A stretch of DNA of 35,643 bases, from contig JAENRP010000411.1 of assembly GCA_024741835.1 (NCBI GenBank), forward strand, positions 1-35,643, in the 5' to 3' direction. Within the stretch, counting starts at the first letter, position 1. Every line of letters starts with the position of its first letter. Source of the DNA: Diplocarpon mali. Its lineage: Eukaryota; Ascomycota; Leotiomycetes; Helotiales; Drepanopezizaceae. Below are positions 10,701 to 21,660 of the stretch, in pieces. The notes beneath the pieces were generated by a model. That model was not told where the DNA came from. It made no database searches and saw only the letters and a program-made list of their open reading frames with translations. Both the position numbers and the translations under genes were made by a program.

Positions 10701-11559
10701 TATTTTAAGATATTAAAGCTATTACTATAATATTATAATACCTTTAAGTTCCTTCGTTTTTTATAATCTAAAGACATTTGATTAAGGCTAAGTGCTTCTT
10801 AAAGTTCTTTTGCATTACAATTTCTATTTCCTTATTATTATTTAAATCTTTAAAGGCAACTGGGATATACTTTCCTAGCACTTTATTAAAGCGTCTAATC
10901 AAACCAAATAGGTCTTTAAATATAAGGTTAATTTGCTAAGCTATAATATTCTCTATAGCTTTCTCTATTACAGTTAAACTAGCGTATTTATTAATGAATT
11001 TTTCTTATTTTAATATCTGTCTCTTTCGCTTAAGGTTAAGGGTCTGCGTAATAACTTTAACTTCTTAATCTTTAAGCTTAAAGCTATCTTTATCTATTAT
11101 ATCTCTAATTAATTCATCTGCTATATCGGCTTTATCCTTATCTATTATAGTTCTAGATTATTAAATATCTTTTAGCATTTGGACTCTATATTAAGATTCT
11201 TAAGTTATATATATTGATTTCTAGACTTTAGCTGGTTTTATTAGTATTAAAGGAATAGTAGATCTAAAAGGACGCTAAGTATTTTAAGGGTTTCTAAATA
11301 TAGAAGCAGCATTAATATTAGTAGATATATTATTATTAACCTATCCTAAGATAAAGATGCCTTTAACTTCTATAGCTATTTAATTAAAAGCTAAGTCCTT
11401 AAGAACTCCCTTAAGTAGGTTGCTAGTTGGACTAGTATATATATAAGTTGGAATTTTAATATTTATATTTATAATATACTATCGTTTAATTAAATTCTTA
11501 TCCTATTTTATACTATATATTATTATTTAAATAGTCTATAACTATAAGCGATTCTAGTG

Positions 11560-11740
11560 CTTTTTAATAGGGATAGCTTTTAGCCTAAGATCTCTAATGC
11601 AAAGCATCTTATACTTATTAATATATATAATCCTAGTATTAATAAAATAATAGAAAAGAGGGCAATTATTATAATACTTATATAAAGCGCAGTTAGGTTC
11701 TTTATTATTGCAAAAGTTGCAAGTTAGTCGTCTTCTATTG
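11560..11740 (-). pseudogene. Gypsy nucleocapsid-like Cys cluster (degenerate)
   Basis: The minus strand reads LTCNFCNNKEPNC, seven residues, then another Cys and a later KYKMLCIRDLRLKAIPIKKH. The spacing C-x2-C-x6-C-x8-C is not the classical CCHC zinc knuckle, but a cysteine-rich nucleic-acid-binding segment is expected between Gag and protease and this is its only candidate. Moderately uncertain. Confidence 0.45.
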
Positions 11741-12034
11741 CTATTCCCTTAGTACCTTATAATATTAATATTAGCAGAGTGCTAATTAGGATTAATTTCT
11801 CCTTCTTTAGTCAACTATTAAGTTCTTATATTAGCTAGTTATTCCGAATGACAAGAAGTAGGAGTCTAGTAATAGAAACTACTATATTAGCTTATAGTAG
11901 CCGAGTTTTACCTATTACCAAATTAAGGAATATGCTATTTTTCCTATAAGAGATTATTAATCTTAGTTTCTAAGCTTTAGATTTAGAGTTTTACAAATTA
12001 AGTCTTAAGTTCCTTAATTTTAAAGTTAGATCTT

Positions 12035-12057
12035 ACTCTTAAGTTAGGCCCGCGAGT
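12035..12057. repeat. 23-bp palindromic motif, copy 8
   Basis: Left arm ACTCTTAAGTT, centre A, right arm GGCCCGCGAGT. The right arm is undecayed and complements the intact left arm of copy 2. Lies at the C-terminal end of the Gag core. Confidence 0.6.
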
Positions 12058-12059
12058 AA

Positions 12060-12680
12060 AAGGTATAACCACTAGGTTCTTCTTTACCTCTTCTATAACT
12101 TCTAAAGCCTTTGAGTATTCTTAGACCAGGCTCTTAAGGTCTTTAGTATAAGAGGGAGTAAGGGCTTTTTCCTATTCTATAGTATTAATAGTTCTCTTAT
12201 TAAAATCTGATTTTAAAGCAAAGGCTGCAAATTCCTTAAATAAAGCAAAGGTTATAAGGTCTTGCTTATTAATCTTAAAATGCTTAATGATCTTATTTCA
12301 GAGTCCAGTAGGTAATCTAAGTAAGAAAAGGCGGCCTCTTTTAACTTTGCTAAGTATTTTCTAGCTAATTAAAGTATTTGAGATATAAGTAAAAGTCCGA
12401 TAGTAGTTCTTAAGTTCCTTAAGAGTATAAGTGATTAGAATAAATTCCTTTAAGAAAGCTAAGGTATTGCGAATCTGCTATCTATCAAATTTGCAAAATT
12501 CAGATTTAAAGGCCTTAATAAAGAGTTCTTATAAATTATAAGTTTTCCATTTGAAGAGGGACTTGATAATATCCTTACTTATATAATTATAGTAGCAAGG
12601 AAGTCGAGAAATCATATCCTCTTATATAATATTAAAATCGTAATAAGTTTCCTTATATTACTTAAGGAAATTAGTAATAT
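12060..12680 (-). pseudogene. Gypsy Gag capsid core (degenerate)
   Basis: The minus-strand frame is nearly continuous for about 200 codons: FKWKTYNL.ELFIKAFKSEF, then LAFLKEFILITYTLKELKNY, FLLRLPTGL, IIKHFKINKQDLITFALFKE and EKALTPSYTKDLKSLV. A W/F-rich start, a helical middle and an RLP-type exit motif fit the retrotransposon Gag core that builds the particle. It lies directly upstream of the Cys cluster and protease. I infer Gag from position and pattern rather than from a diagnostic motif. Confidence 0.6.
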
Positions 12681-12689
12681 TAGCGCTTA

Positions 12690-13640
12690 TAAAGTAAAGA
12701 GCGCTAGGAGAATTAAGGAGGAGAAAGTGATTAGTAATAGCCTTAAATGCAGCTATTATTATTTTATATTAACCGTCTGAGTTAATAGAATCTATAAAGG
12801 GTAAAGGGGAAGCTTTGATATTATGAGATTAATTGCTAAAAGGAGTACTTTGAAATTCAAAAGGGCTTAAAGAACGTTTAGAATTTGAGTTAATCTTAAA
12901 GTGATTAGGATAAGTTTAAAAAGATTTAAATAAAGGGTTAGTAAAAAGTTTAAAATTGTTATTATTTTTAATATTTTCTAGTATTAATATTAAAAAAGTA
13001 GATAATAGTCTTAAGTTATTTAAAGATGTCTTTTTATCCTCCTACTTATAGGCTAGGCCTAGGAGTGGAATTCCGGATTCTATTAAAAGTTTAATCTAAG
13101 TTTGCTAAGAGATTCTAAGTAGGTACTAAATAGCTAATAAGAGCGTTGCAATTAATTGCAATAAGATAAGGTTTACTTAATTAAAGACTAATTTCTAAAA
13201 TAAGGTTTATATTTAAGATTCTTCTTAGCCTTTAAGCTAATTCCTATTGGTCTTTAGAATAAAGGGGTCTTTAGAGACGATTCTAAGGCAATTTTTAGAG
13301 TTCTATTAAGTTAAGGCAGCTGAATTATCGGATTCGGATTTCTAAAGATTCTAAAGAGGCACTTCCGATTGGAGTTTACGCTTAGTATTACTTAAGTACT
13401 TAAAACCACTGCTATTTAAGATTGCTATTATAGGGTTTGCTAAACTTTTTATATTAAGAAGCTGAAAATTCCGAAAATCTTAGAGTTAAGGAAGAAAATA
13501 GGGGTTTTCGAAGCAAAGCCGAAAAGGGAAAATCTAAGGTTATTAATAGTTGCTAAATAAAAATTAATAGTTTTAAGTAATTAAGCGATTAAGGATAAGG
13601 TTTTGAAGTTAATTAAAATGCTATAAGTATTTTAAAGATA
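12690..13640 (-). other. Gypsy leader/5' region, no assignable gene
   Basis: AT-rich sequence upstream of Gag on the minus strand with frequent stops in all frames. It contains one 23-bp palindrome (13044). An N-terminal part of Gag may extend to about 12850. No primer-binding site complementary to a tRNA 3' end was identified. Confidence 0.35.
13044..13066. repeat. 23-bp palindromic motif, copy 9
   Basis: Left arm ACTTATAGGCT, centre A, right arm GGCCTAGGAGT. Located upstream of Gypsy Gag; the rightmost copy in the window. Confidence 0.55.
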
Positions 13641-13653
13641 TATTTCAAAGGCC

Positions 13654-13680
13654 GGTCTCTTATTTGCGAACTAAGAGATC
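13654..13680. repeat. Hairpin-forming inverted repeat
   Basis: GGTCTCTTA and TAAGAGATC flank a 9-base loop TTTGCGAAC; a single mismatch is explained by C-to-T decay. It lies at the boundary between the Gypsy leader and the next segment and could belong to an LTR. Confidence 0.5.
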
Positions 13681-13745
13681 GATAAGGTTGTATAAGGACG
13701 GAAATCTTAAGAAATCAGTCCTTGCGTAAATCACTAATATAAAAT

Positions 13746-13984
13746 AGAGGGGAGATAATATAAGAATAGGCCTAAGGGAAGACCTAAAAACAAGAGGAGG
13801 AAGTACCATAAGCGGGCTCTCTTAGATAAGATATTAAGAATAAGTCCTAAGTATAAGATATATTTAATACTATAGTAATATATGCTATCTTTATATATAG
13901 AAGATAGCCCTTTTATCCTTCCACTATCTTGCGTCAATTATATGATATATATCATAAGACCTATCCATCTCAGGTCTTTATAAT
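13746..13984. repeat. Dispersed repeat R1, copy 1 (about 240 bp)
   Basis: Matches 35395-35624 in the same orientation over its full length, with mainly transition differences. It contains a hairpin GCTATCTT...AAGATAGC at 13884-13908, partly kept in copy 2. In both copies one plus-strand frame is stop-free for about 40 codons and basic: RPKGRPKNKRRK followed by KRALLDKIL.ISPKYK, resembling an AT-hook linker. In minus sense it has TATA-rich, LTR-like composition. Two readings remain open: a fragment of the Copia-B integrase-RT linker, or an LTR piece. Confidence 0.6.
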
Positions 13985-14500
13985 AATTGAGTATAAGAGC
14001 TCCTATTCCTTTTCTATATTTCTACTATAAGATTGTATTATATTACCGCCATTTTATACTCCAGCTCTATATCTTTAGCTATTATCTTCGCAAGTAGTGG
14101 TAAAGCTAGCGTTTATTGATCGGTAACTTCCTACTATTAGTATAACTTATAGTAGCTTTGCAATACTCTTTAGTCTTATCCTTTTATAATTTTTTCAAGC
14201 TGCAGCGGTTCTATCTCTAGATCTAGCAGGTATAGAGCTTCGTTCTTATAAAGCAGAGCTTAGTTTCCTATCTCTATAGCATATAGTTTAAGGTTATTAA
14301 CCTATCTTAGCTTCTCTATATACTTCTAAAGGCGTAGAAATTCAGCCTAAAACTTTAGCTTAGCGTACCAAATGCGCTATAACTTCTTATCCTAAAGTAT
14401 AACTCTACTAGAGCTAAGCTCTTAAGCTTCTTTTTGCTAGTATTCGCTTATATTGACTAAGATAGTAGGAAGTATAGTATTAGTTAGCTAAAAGCATTAG
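13985..14500 (-). pseudogene. Unrecognised degenerate minus-strand ORF, coiled-coil-like
   Basis: The minus strand reads WYAKLKF.AEFLRL then KYIEKLR.VNNLKLYAIEIG, ALLYKNEALYLLDLEIEPLQ, and LLAKIIAKDIELEYKMAVI. The Leu/Glu/Lys pattern suggests a coiled coil. Stops are TAA/TAG only. No family is recognised; a Gag N-terminus or the C-terminal tail of a transposase are possibilities without firm support. The same frame continues into repeat R1. Confidence 0.35.
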
Positions 14501-14727
14501 AACATCGAGTCAGGTTATATAACGCATATAAGCAAGGGAGAATAGATGAAAATAGTAGTAAAACCTCTTTAAGAAGTCTTTAAATATAGTAGATTTTTAA
14601 TCGTTTGCTCTTAAGAGTTGCGAATAGTACTGATAACTATCGTACTATATTTAGAGGTAGATTCTCAATAGTGGCAAAAGCTTATAAAATTCTACTTTAA
14701 CTGTATACCTAAGCTCTCTTTATAGAA
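14501..14727. other. AT-rich stretch, nothing identified
   Basis: No followable frame. It joins the coiled-coil-like ORF to the GC-rich tip and could be the inner part of an LTR whose outer edge is at 14809. Confidence 0.3.
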
Positions 14728-14809
14728 GTGCTCCGTGGCCACTTCAGGGGTATATTACATAAGCCAGTCCTCAGAGGCCTCAGTGCCTGAGGCTCCTCAT
14801 GGCGCAACA
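14728..14809 (-). repeat. GC-rich, little-mutated terminus of an element inserted in A0
   Basis: This 82-bp tip is far richer in G, C, CpA and TpG than its surroundings. On the minus strand it starts TGTTGCGCCATGAGG, a plausible LTR start (TG...), and contains GGAGCCTCAGG / CCTCTGAGG-type inverted repeats. To its right Copia-A0 resumes exactly at 14810: the uninterrupted sequence is visible at 27430 in A2. So 14809 is a true insertion or rearrangement junction. The other end was not found; it may be off the window. Confidence 0.5.
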
Positions 14810-15079
14810 CCTTCCTATCCTCCTTTATCTATTCGTTTGCTTAAAAGGTTAATATAAACTCTTGCGTATATAAGAAGCAAGGTAAATCAATATTACTTTA
14901 AGAGAGTATATACTCTAAAGTAGTAGCGTATACTTTTAAAGTCTCCTATTGCTTAACGCTTAAGCGTCTTATCCTCTTTTACTTAAGAAGAGGGAGTTCC
15001 TTTTTATACTTTTCTCTATAGGTCTCCTCTTTTATTTTTATTATTACTAGAAGTTCCTTTAAAAGTCTAGGTAGCTCTA
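14810..15079 (-). mobile_element. Copia-A0, leftmost fragment (integrase-RT linker)
   Basis: Minus-strand piece matching A1 19080-19345 and A2 27430-27695. It continues, across the A1 insertion, into 22683. It carries the left copy of the A1 target duplication CTCTA (15075-15079). Ends at 14810 by insertion of another element; the RT, RNase H and 3' LTR of A0 are absent from the window. Confidence 0.8.
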
Positions 15080-15277
15080 TGTCGTGCAGAATGGGCGGAG
15101 TCTCTACTTATTCTGGAGACCCTCCATATGACTCTGCTAAGTCATAGACTCTCCCTTTTTCTTTCCGAAGTCTCCTTACTATATATATACTAGAGAATAA
15201 TACAATCAATCATCTTCTTCTATATTAGCGAGCCTCTTAAGCAACCTAATAAAGGCCCTTCAGCCGACCGCACTATA
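15080..15277 (+). repeat. Copia-A1 5' LTR
   Basis: Starts TGTCGTGCAGAATGGG and ends CCGCACTATA (TACA before decay). Contains a TATATATATA stretch before a pyrimidine-rich zone, a likely promoter. It is much less mutated than the 3' LTR of the same element, to which it aligns base for base by transitions. Confidence 0.92.
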
Positions 15278-15412
15278 GTTATAAGTCTTGTAAGCACTTT
15301 AATATGCTTTCTCTTTGCATACAATTGGCTAAAGGGCCCTTTAAGCTCTTAACCGACTTTTCAAGTATTTATAATAACTTAAAGGACCTTTATTTTTAAT
15401 TAGCAAATCTCC

Positions 15413-18400
15413 ATTTTCCAATCGAACCTTATTTGCAAACTTTATTTATATACCTAACCTTTTTATTAGACTCTATTTAATATATCTAACTCTTTAAGCA
15501 TCTTTAAGCCTTGCCTTAATACCTTTGCCTTTTAAGTAAAGTAGTTTAGTAAATATATATTCTTTACTAAGCTTTATAATATCACTATTTTTACTAATCT
15601 AAGACTCCTATTTAAGTCAATTATAAAGACTAAGCCTTAAGCTCTCTCTATATAGGAGCTTAAGGAATTGGAAACGGCTAACCTTTATATAGCATACGCA
15701 AGGTTATATAAAGAGTATATAGCAACTTTATTTAAATAGATTTACACCCGCTTTCCCTTAAGAGATCTATCAAAGGCTCCTCCTTTATAAGCTTCTTATA
15801 AGGATATTAAGGATAAATATAAAATCTTAATAAAGGAGCACCATATATATAAAGAGACTTAGAAGACCTAATGCAAATACTATAAGCTACTCTTAAAATA
15901 GGTCTCTAAGACTATCAATAGAACGCTCCTAGCTTCTATAATAGCTTAAGTACAAATCCAAGCTAAGAAGCTCTCCTCCTTAATACCTAATAGAGATACT
16001 CTTATAAGTAGAACTATTGCTAATAACCCGTATACCAATTTAATAAACTAGCAACTCTTATTCTAAGGCCTAGTATCTATTTTAAAGCGTAATATTACGC
16101 CTTCTAATAAGGCTATTTAGTCTTAAACAAGGCTTTAATACTGCGATATACTATACTAAGGTAAGACTAAGAGAACTAATACTTAGCAGTAGATCTAGGA
16201 GTAGTAAGAGGCGTACTACCTAATAGAATAATATAATCTTCTTAAGATCAAAGGGAGACTAGGAGTTACTGACTTTTTAAACTTAATTATAGTAAAGATT
16301 AATCTAAGTTAGGCAACTCGCTTAAAGGAGGAAATTATTACTAATAAGCAAATAGGAACCCTATATAAGCATGACCTAATGCAGCTAAGCCGCGCCTTAG
16401 TAGGCATTAAATCCAATAGAGTAATTAATAATAAAGGACTAGCAGTTTTTACTACTTAAGAGTCTTTCCTAAATGCTAAAACCCCTTTGCAAGCTTTAGC
16501 AAGCAGCTCTTGAAATTGCTCTATAAGCTCTAAAAGGGAGATCAGGCCTAAGTGCCCTTATAAAGGCTTTAAAAATCACTATTAGAAGCCCTAGGACTAT
16601 TAGAAACTATTATATACTATAAATAGGCGCAAGGAAAATATAAAGGTTCTCCCTTTATAAGAGGAGGTCTTATAAATATAAAAGGCGTTAAACGCAAGAG
16701 ATTAGTTTAAGGGTCTTTAAGTATAGCTTAAAGAGAATAATATTGCGGTAATAGCGATTGATAAATTCAAAGGAAAGGCTTTAGCCTTTAAGGAGGATAA
16801 TTTAAGTAGCAAAAGGGAGAACTTATTAGTCTTTATAGTAATAGATCCCTTTGCCTTCGACGCTTTTGAAGAATCGTTTAACATCTACTACCTCTTTAAG
16901 CTAAAATGCCACCCGCTCTCCTTAAGTATACTCCTTAATAATTGCGCAGCTACTCATATTATTAATTTAAAGGATTTACTTATTATAAGCACTTTTAAGC
17001 CTTTTGGCGACTTATAGTAATATATTGAAGTAGGTACCTTAAGACTCCTAATTATTAGGAGAGGTAATAGATATATAGCAGACTCTCTTTTATAGTATAA
17101 CGGCTCTTCTATAGGGATAATGCTGCGCAATATTGCTATTATAAAGGAGTTTATTACTAATATTATCTTAAAGAGGCTCTTCGCAGATAAGGGTTTTTAA
17201 TACTCTAGGGTAGACCTTACTTTGCACTTTAAGAGCATTAAAGATTCTGTAAAGCAAGCTTAGTTAGAGCGTTACTATAATCTCGTTTTCTTTAAATATA
17301 AGTCTATTAACTATTTAGATCTTCCAAATATACTTTAATATGACTTCTCTACCTTAATAGCATTTCCTATAGCTGAGATAACGCTTTATAATAGGTTCTA
17401 GTTTAGCTATATACCTATTAGGGTATAAGATAATAATATATATACTTAGTACCTTCGCGCTAGCTACCTAGGCGCAAAGGCTCTTTAAGCGCTAGTCAAG
17501 TGCGCTAGGGGAATGAAGATTAGGGGAATACAAAGGCTAAAGTGCCTTATATATATAGTAGCGTCTACTAGGCAAGTTATTTCTTATGCTACCTTTAAGA
17601 ACCGATCTTTAAGGCCCTTCTTTAGGATCTCCTAGGATCTCTTTAACTTTCTAAACAACTTATATAATAGTTGCTTATAGGTTCTTTTAATTAAGGATAA
17701 GTATAGTAGTATACTTTAGACATTCCTATTAAGATCGAAGGGTAGAGATATAGTTATAAAGGTCCTTTAGGCCTTTAAAGTATAGGTGAAACGCTAATAT
17801 AGGCTTTTAATTTATAAGATTAGGCAAGATAATAATACTTTAATAATCTTCCTAAGGGAAGACTCTCTTATAAAGTACCAAAGATAGGTAAAAGAAGAGG
17901 GAATCGATTTAAAGCTTACTCTTACTTATATATACTAATCTAATAAAGGCGTAGAGCAAGTAGGAAAGGAGTTAATTAAACGCTCTATTAAAATAAGGAT
18001 CTACGCTAGGCTTTTAGCAAGCCTTTGGCTAAAGGTTATAAAGGCTGCTATATACCTTTATAATATCTCCTTACTTATTAGGAAAAAGATGATTTTATTA
18101 AGCAAGGCTTTTTATAATTAGTTTAAGTAGTATTTTCGATTTTATAAGCTACTGCTTATTAAGTAGATGATAGCAAGCTTAAAGCCTAATTGAAGTCGCA
18201 TTTATATATATAGTACTTGCGCATACCCTTTAATTAAGGAAAGGGAGGTAGAGAGGGACTGCTAAACCTTTAAAATTGAACTATAAAGGTACTTAAGTTA
18301 CTTAATTAGATATATTACCTTTAATATTTATAGAATCTGGGTTCCTATGCTTTAATAAGTAATAACAACTTATAATATCGAATTCGATAAGTCTCTCTTC

Positions 18401-21004
18401 TATAATCCAGAAGCTAAGCGTATAAACCCTATATTGCGCTAAGAACTTGAGATAACCTTCTAATTGATTAAAGAGGGAGAGGGAGCTTAAGATACTAAGT
18501 TCGAAGGCATTTTTAAGGAATTGGAGCTTATCGTAGGGCTAAACGCAATCGCTACGAAAGAAGCTACTATATAAGAAGAGCTTATATTATAAACTGATAC
18601 TACTCTATAGCCTTTAACTAATAATATAAAAGGCCTTAACTTAAATCTAAATTCTTTAAAAGACCCGCTTAGAAACTTAAAGGTAGAAGCAAGCGAATTA
18701 GAAGCCACTTCGCTAGTCTTTAAAAAGGCAAATAGCAATTAAAGCTTAAGGGTAATGATTCCTTATAAAGGCCCTACTAAAGAAGGAATTATAAATAACT
18801 TTAAGGGAATCTTTAAAGACAAATTCTATAAAGCGATTAGCAGATCTTTAACTGCTATTTTATATAAGAATAGAGATGGCTTAAGGGCTTTAAGATAGAG
18901 TCTTCAGTTATAAAGGTAGGCTTTAGTAAACTCTGGTAAAAGGCTAAAGGCATTACTGCTAAGATCTAGGAGGAGCTTTAATAGTCTTATAAGAAGTAAT
19001 CTAGTAAAAGGAGTAGGCCTTAATAATATAATACCTTAAGTTATAATACTAGCTTAAAGACTATAAGCTTAAGAGATAGAGCTACCCAGACTCCTAAAGG
19101 AACCTTTAATAATAATAAAAATAGAGGAGGAGACCTATAGAGAAAAGCGTAAGAAGGAACTCCCTCTTCTTAAGCAAAAGAGGATAAGACGCTTAAGCGT
19201 TAAGTAATAGGAGACTTTAAAAGTATACGCTACTATTCTAAAGCATATGCTCTTTTAAAGCAATATTAATTTACCCTACTCCTTATATGCGTAAGAGTTT
19301 ATATTAACCTTTTAAGCGAATAAATAAATAAAGGAGGATAAGAAGGACTATTTAATAGTTTATACAGTTATTAAAGCTGTAGTTAATAGTTAAGTAAAGG
19401 ATAGAGCGCAGTCTCTTAACTGCCTATAGTACTAAGGCTCTTTACTAAAGCCTTTAAAAGGATAGTAGGATTTAAAGAAGCACCCTTTTAGCAAACGATT
19501 TAAGGAAGGAGGGCACTAGGAGATTAGGAATTTAGAATCTTAAAGCTGCTAGAGAATTATATAAAAGGATTACTCAAAACCCCTGCCGATACTATTAAAA
19601 TGGGTTTTTACTTATAAGGTCAATAGCTTTAGTAAGCTTCTAAAGTGCCAATTATAGCTAGTTATATAAGGGGATCTTTAAGATAAAGCTTCAATTTTCT
19701 CAACCTACGCAGCTACGCTTATAGCAAGGTCTTTTAAAGTACTAATAGCGCTTGCTATATACTTTAATATAGAAGTAAAGTAGTTCGATATTATTAACGC
19801 ATTTGTCAACGCTCCTAGAGACCTAAGGAGTACTCTAGTTATATACTTCCTATTAGATGGCTTTAAGCGCCCTAGTATAGTAGTAGAACTAGACCGCGCG
19901 CTCTATAGGCTAAAAGACTCTCTAATACTATAGTATAAGAACTTTATAAGAACGCTTAAGGGCCTTCAACTTAAGCCATTAGGCGAAGAGCCTTATATTT
20001 TTATAATAAAGGATCGCATAGTCTTTATAGCATTTTATATTAATAATATTCAAGTATTATATAAGGCCTTTAACTTAGATTAAGCGACTTATTTAATTAA
20101 AGACCTAAAGAGGGCATATAAGCTTATTATTATAAGAGATATCTCCTAGTTCCTTAAAGTAAGGATTATTTAAAATAAGAAGGCAAAGAGGATCTCCTTA
20201 GTTTATAATACTTATATTTAGAAGATTGCTTAAAAGTTTAGAGCAGATATAAGGAGAGTGCCTAATACTCTATTACTAAAGAAGGAGTTTATTAAGAACT
20301 TAAAGTAAGCTTTTTTAAAAAAGGTAAAGGAGTACTAAGAGAAAATAGGCTCTATTCTTTATATAGTAATTATAATACGCTTAAATGTTGCGTTTGCAGC
20401 CTTTTAACTATCTTTCTTTTTAATTAATCTAAGTTCTAAGCACCTCTTAATTGCGGATTAGACGCTTTAATACCTATATAATATACGCTTTTTAAGAATT
20501 GCCTATAGCTTTAAGGCTAAGGAATACTAATTGGTTATATCTTTAGATACTTCTTTTAAAGATAATTAAAAGACTTGCAGATCCTCTTAAGAATATATCT
20601 TCTTCCTATTTAAAGGACCGATTATTTAAAAAGCGAATCGCTAAGCAACTATCATACTCTCCTTTATTAAAGTAGAACTCTATAATATAGTTTCTATTAT
20701 AAAGGAGATAATAGCTATAAAACGCCTCTTTAAGGAGATTCGCATAGACTCCCTCTTCAAATGGAATATATATTATAATAACTAATAGACAATTCGGCTA
20801 ATTATTATAAAGAATAAGAAGATTAAGATAAGCCTTTAATATATCGAAATTAATAATATATAGATCTGCTAAAAGTACTAAAGAGGAAGCTTTTAAATAA
20901 TCTACCTTCCTACTAGGAAAATGTATACAAATAGGCTTACTAAAAACCTAAACTATTAAAAGTTTAAAAGCTTCGTTCATTTATTAAACCTTCAAAGCTT
21001 TTAA
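15413..21004 (+). pseudogene. Copia-A1 gag-pol polyprotein (degenerate)
   Basis: One frame is followed without indels from gag to beyond integrase, about 1860 codons in all with TAA/TAG at Q/W positions. Gag occupies 15413-16640, with a Cys/His remnant CPYKGFKNHY at 16550-16615. The protease LLNNCAATHIINLKDLL (16926-16970) replaces the usual D-[ST]-G-A-[AST]-x-H. Integrase runs 17448-18420: YLRASYLGAKAL for the WHxRxGH region, then KDKYSS (17692), DNNT (17827) and GVEQVGKE (17945) for the D,D,E triad. RT spans 19560-20350: VFTYKVNSF, FDIINAFVNA, and YINN at 20036-20047 in place of YVDD. RNase H ends with a PTRKMYTNRLTKNL module, the counterpart of the Copia ADxxTK motif. The stop is at 21002-21004. 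Confidence 0.88.
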
Positions 21005-21267
21005 ACAATTGTTTAATAACTCGCACTTACTAGCGAGTAATCATTTATTACTAAGAGACTTATACTTATAAGCTCTTACTCTCTTATAATTATATTCACT
21101 TATTTTCTTTTATAAAGCGTACTATAAAAGCTCTCTTTTTTTAAAAATATAAAATAGGAAACGTTCTTAAGCTACTATTATAAAGTGCGACCCTTTCTCA
21201 AATCCTCTTAGCTAAGGCCAAGAGCTATAAAGCTATAGCTATAAGCTTTATATAAATCTCCTCTTAA

Positions 21268-21660
21268 GAGAGGCCTAAAAGCACTCCCTTAGCCAAAGGC
21301 CTGCTGGCGAATATACTAGCGATAGTAGAGGCGAAGGCAAGAGGTGCGGCAAAGGCAATAAGGGCAAGGATAGCAGGAGCAGCGGCGATAGTAAGAGCAG
21401 CAATAGCAAGGGCAGGGATAAGGGAGATAAAAGGAGATACTATAGTAATAGCTGCAATAGCAGCAGCAAAGGGGATAGAAGCGGCAGCAGCAACAAAGGC
21501 GAACAGGTCCGAGCCAAAGGGGCTAGGAGCAAATAGGAACAGTATACTAAAAGCGAGGGAGGCAGCAATACTACTACTCGTAAGAGTAGCAGGCCCTCCT
21601 AATACTAAGGTCCGATTGCTCCTATCTTTTAAAATCAGCCTAAAACTTAATAAGACTTAA
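21268..21660 (+). CDS. Ala-rich stop-free frame 3' of Copia-A1 pol (hypothetical)
   Basis: Between the pol stop and the 3' LTR, a plus-strand frame is open for about 130 codons, although pol beside it has a stop every 15-25 codons. No ATG is seen in this copy; the sister copy A2 has one. The sequence is Ala/Gly/Ile/Arg-rich (LANILAIVEAKARGAAKAIR) and ends NRSEPKGLGANRNSILKARE ... LSFKISLKLNKT-stop. The C-terminal part, about 50 residues, aligns well with A2, while the Ala-rich part differs strongly. GCN codons contain no RIP route to a stop, so openness alone is weak evidence. It may be a decayed accessory ORF or a GC-rich minisatellite. Confidence 0.35.
   Translation, partial: ERPKSTPLAKGLLANILAIVEAKARGAAKAIRARIAGAAAIVRAAIARAGIREIKGDTIVIAAIAAAKGIEAAAATKANRSEPKGLGANRNSILKAREAAILLLVRVAGPPNTKVRLLLSFKISLKLNKT

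Larger units (their letters stand above)
6550..13640 (-). mobile_element. Degenerate Ty3/Gypsy retrotransposon (Gag, protease, RT, RNase H, integrase)
   Basis: On the minus strand the order is leader, Gag, zinc-finger-like region, retropepsin, RT, RNase H, integrase. RT and RNase H before integrase defines Ty3/Gypsy. All domains carry RIP-type stops and the RT active site reads YIND. I could not find LTRs: the expected 5' LTR lies somewhere in 13640-14809 and the 3' LTR left of 6550, but no long direct repeat links them. Six of the nine 23-bp palindromes lie inside it, at or near domain boundaries. If the two unassigned ORFs at 3100-6225 belong to it, as the shared palindromes hint, the element would be over 10 kb. 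Confidence 0.8.

Noticed and set aside
13734..13937. Open frame of 67 codons on the minus strand
   Set aside because: It reads through repeat R1 in the opposite sense to the basic frame, has a low-complexity hydrophobic translation, and does not continue in the second R1 copy.
13985..14500. C-terminal tail of a Fot1/pogo-type transposase
   Set aside because: The coiled-coil-like pattern is reminiscent, but no DDE core is found beside it and the match is only compositional.
15278..15412. Primer-binding site after the Copia-A1 5' LTR
   Set aside because: The bases after the LTR (GTTATAAGTCTTG) could be a decayed half-tRNA site, but I could not match them to a particular tRNA with confidence.
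18487..18738. 83-codon minus-strand frame, with relatives at 23026-23277 and 28324-28542 on plus
   Set aside because: All three are the antisense of the integrase-RT linker of Copia-A0, A1 and A2. They recur only because the element recurs; the sense strand carries the pol frame.
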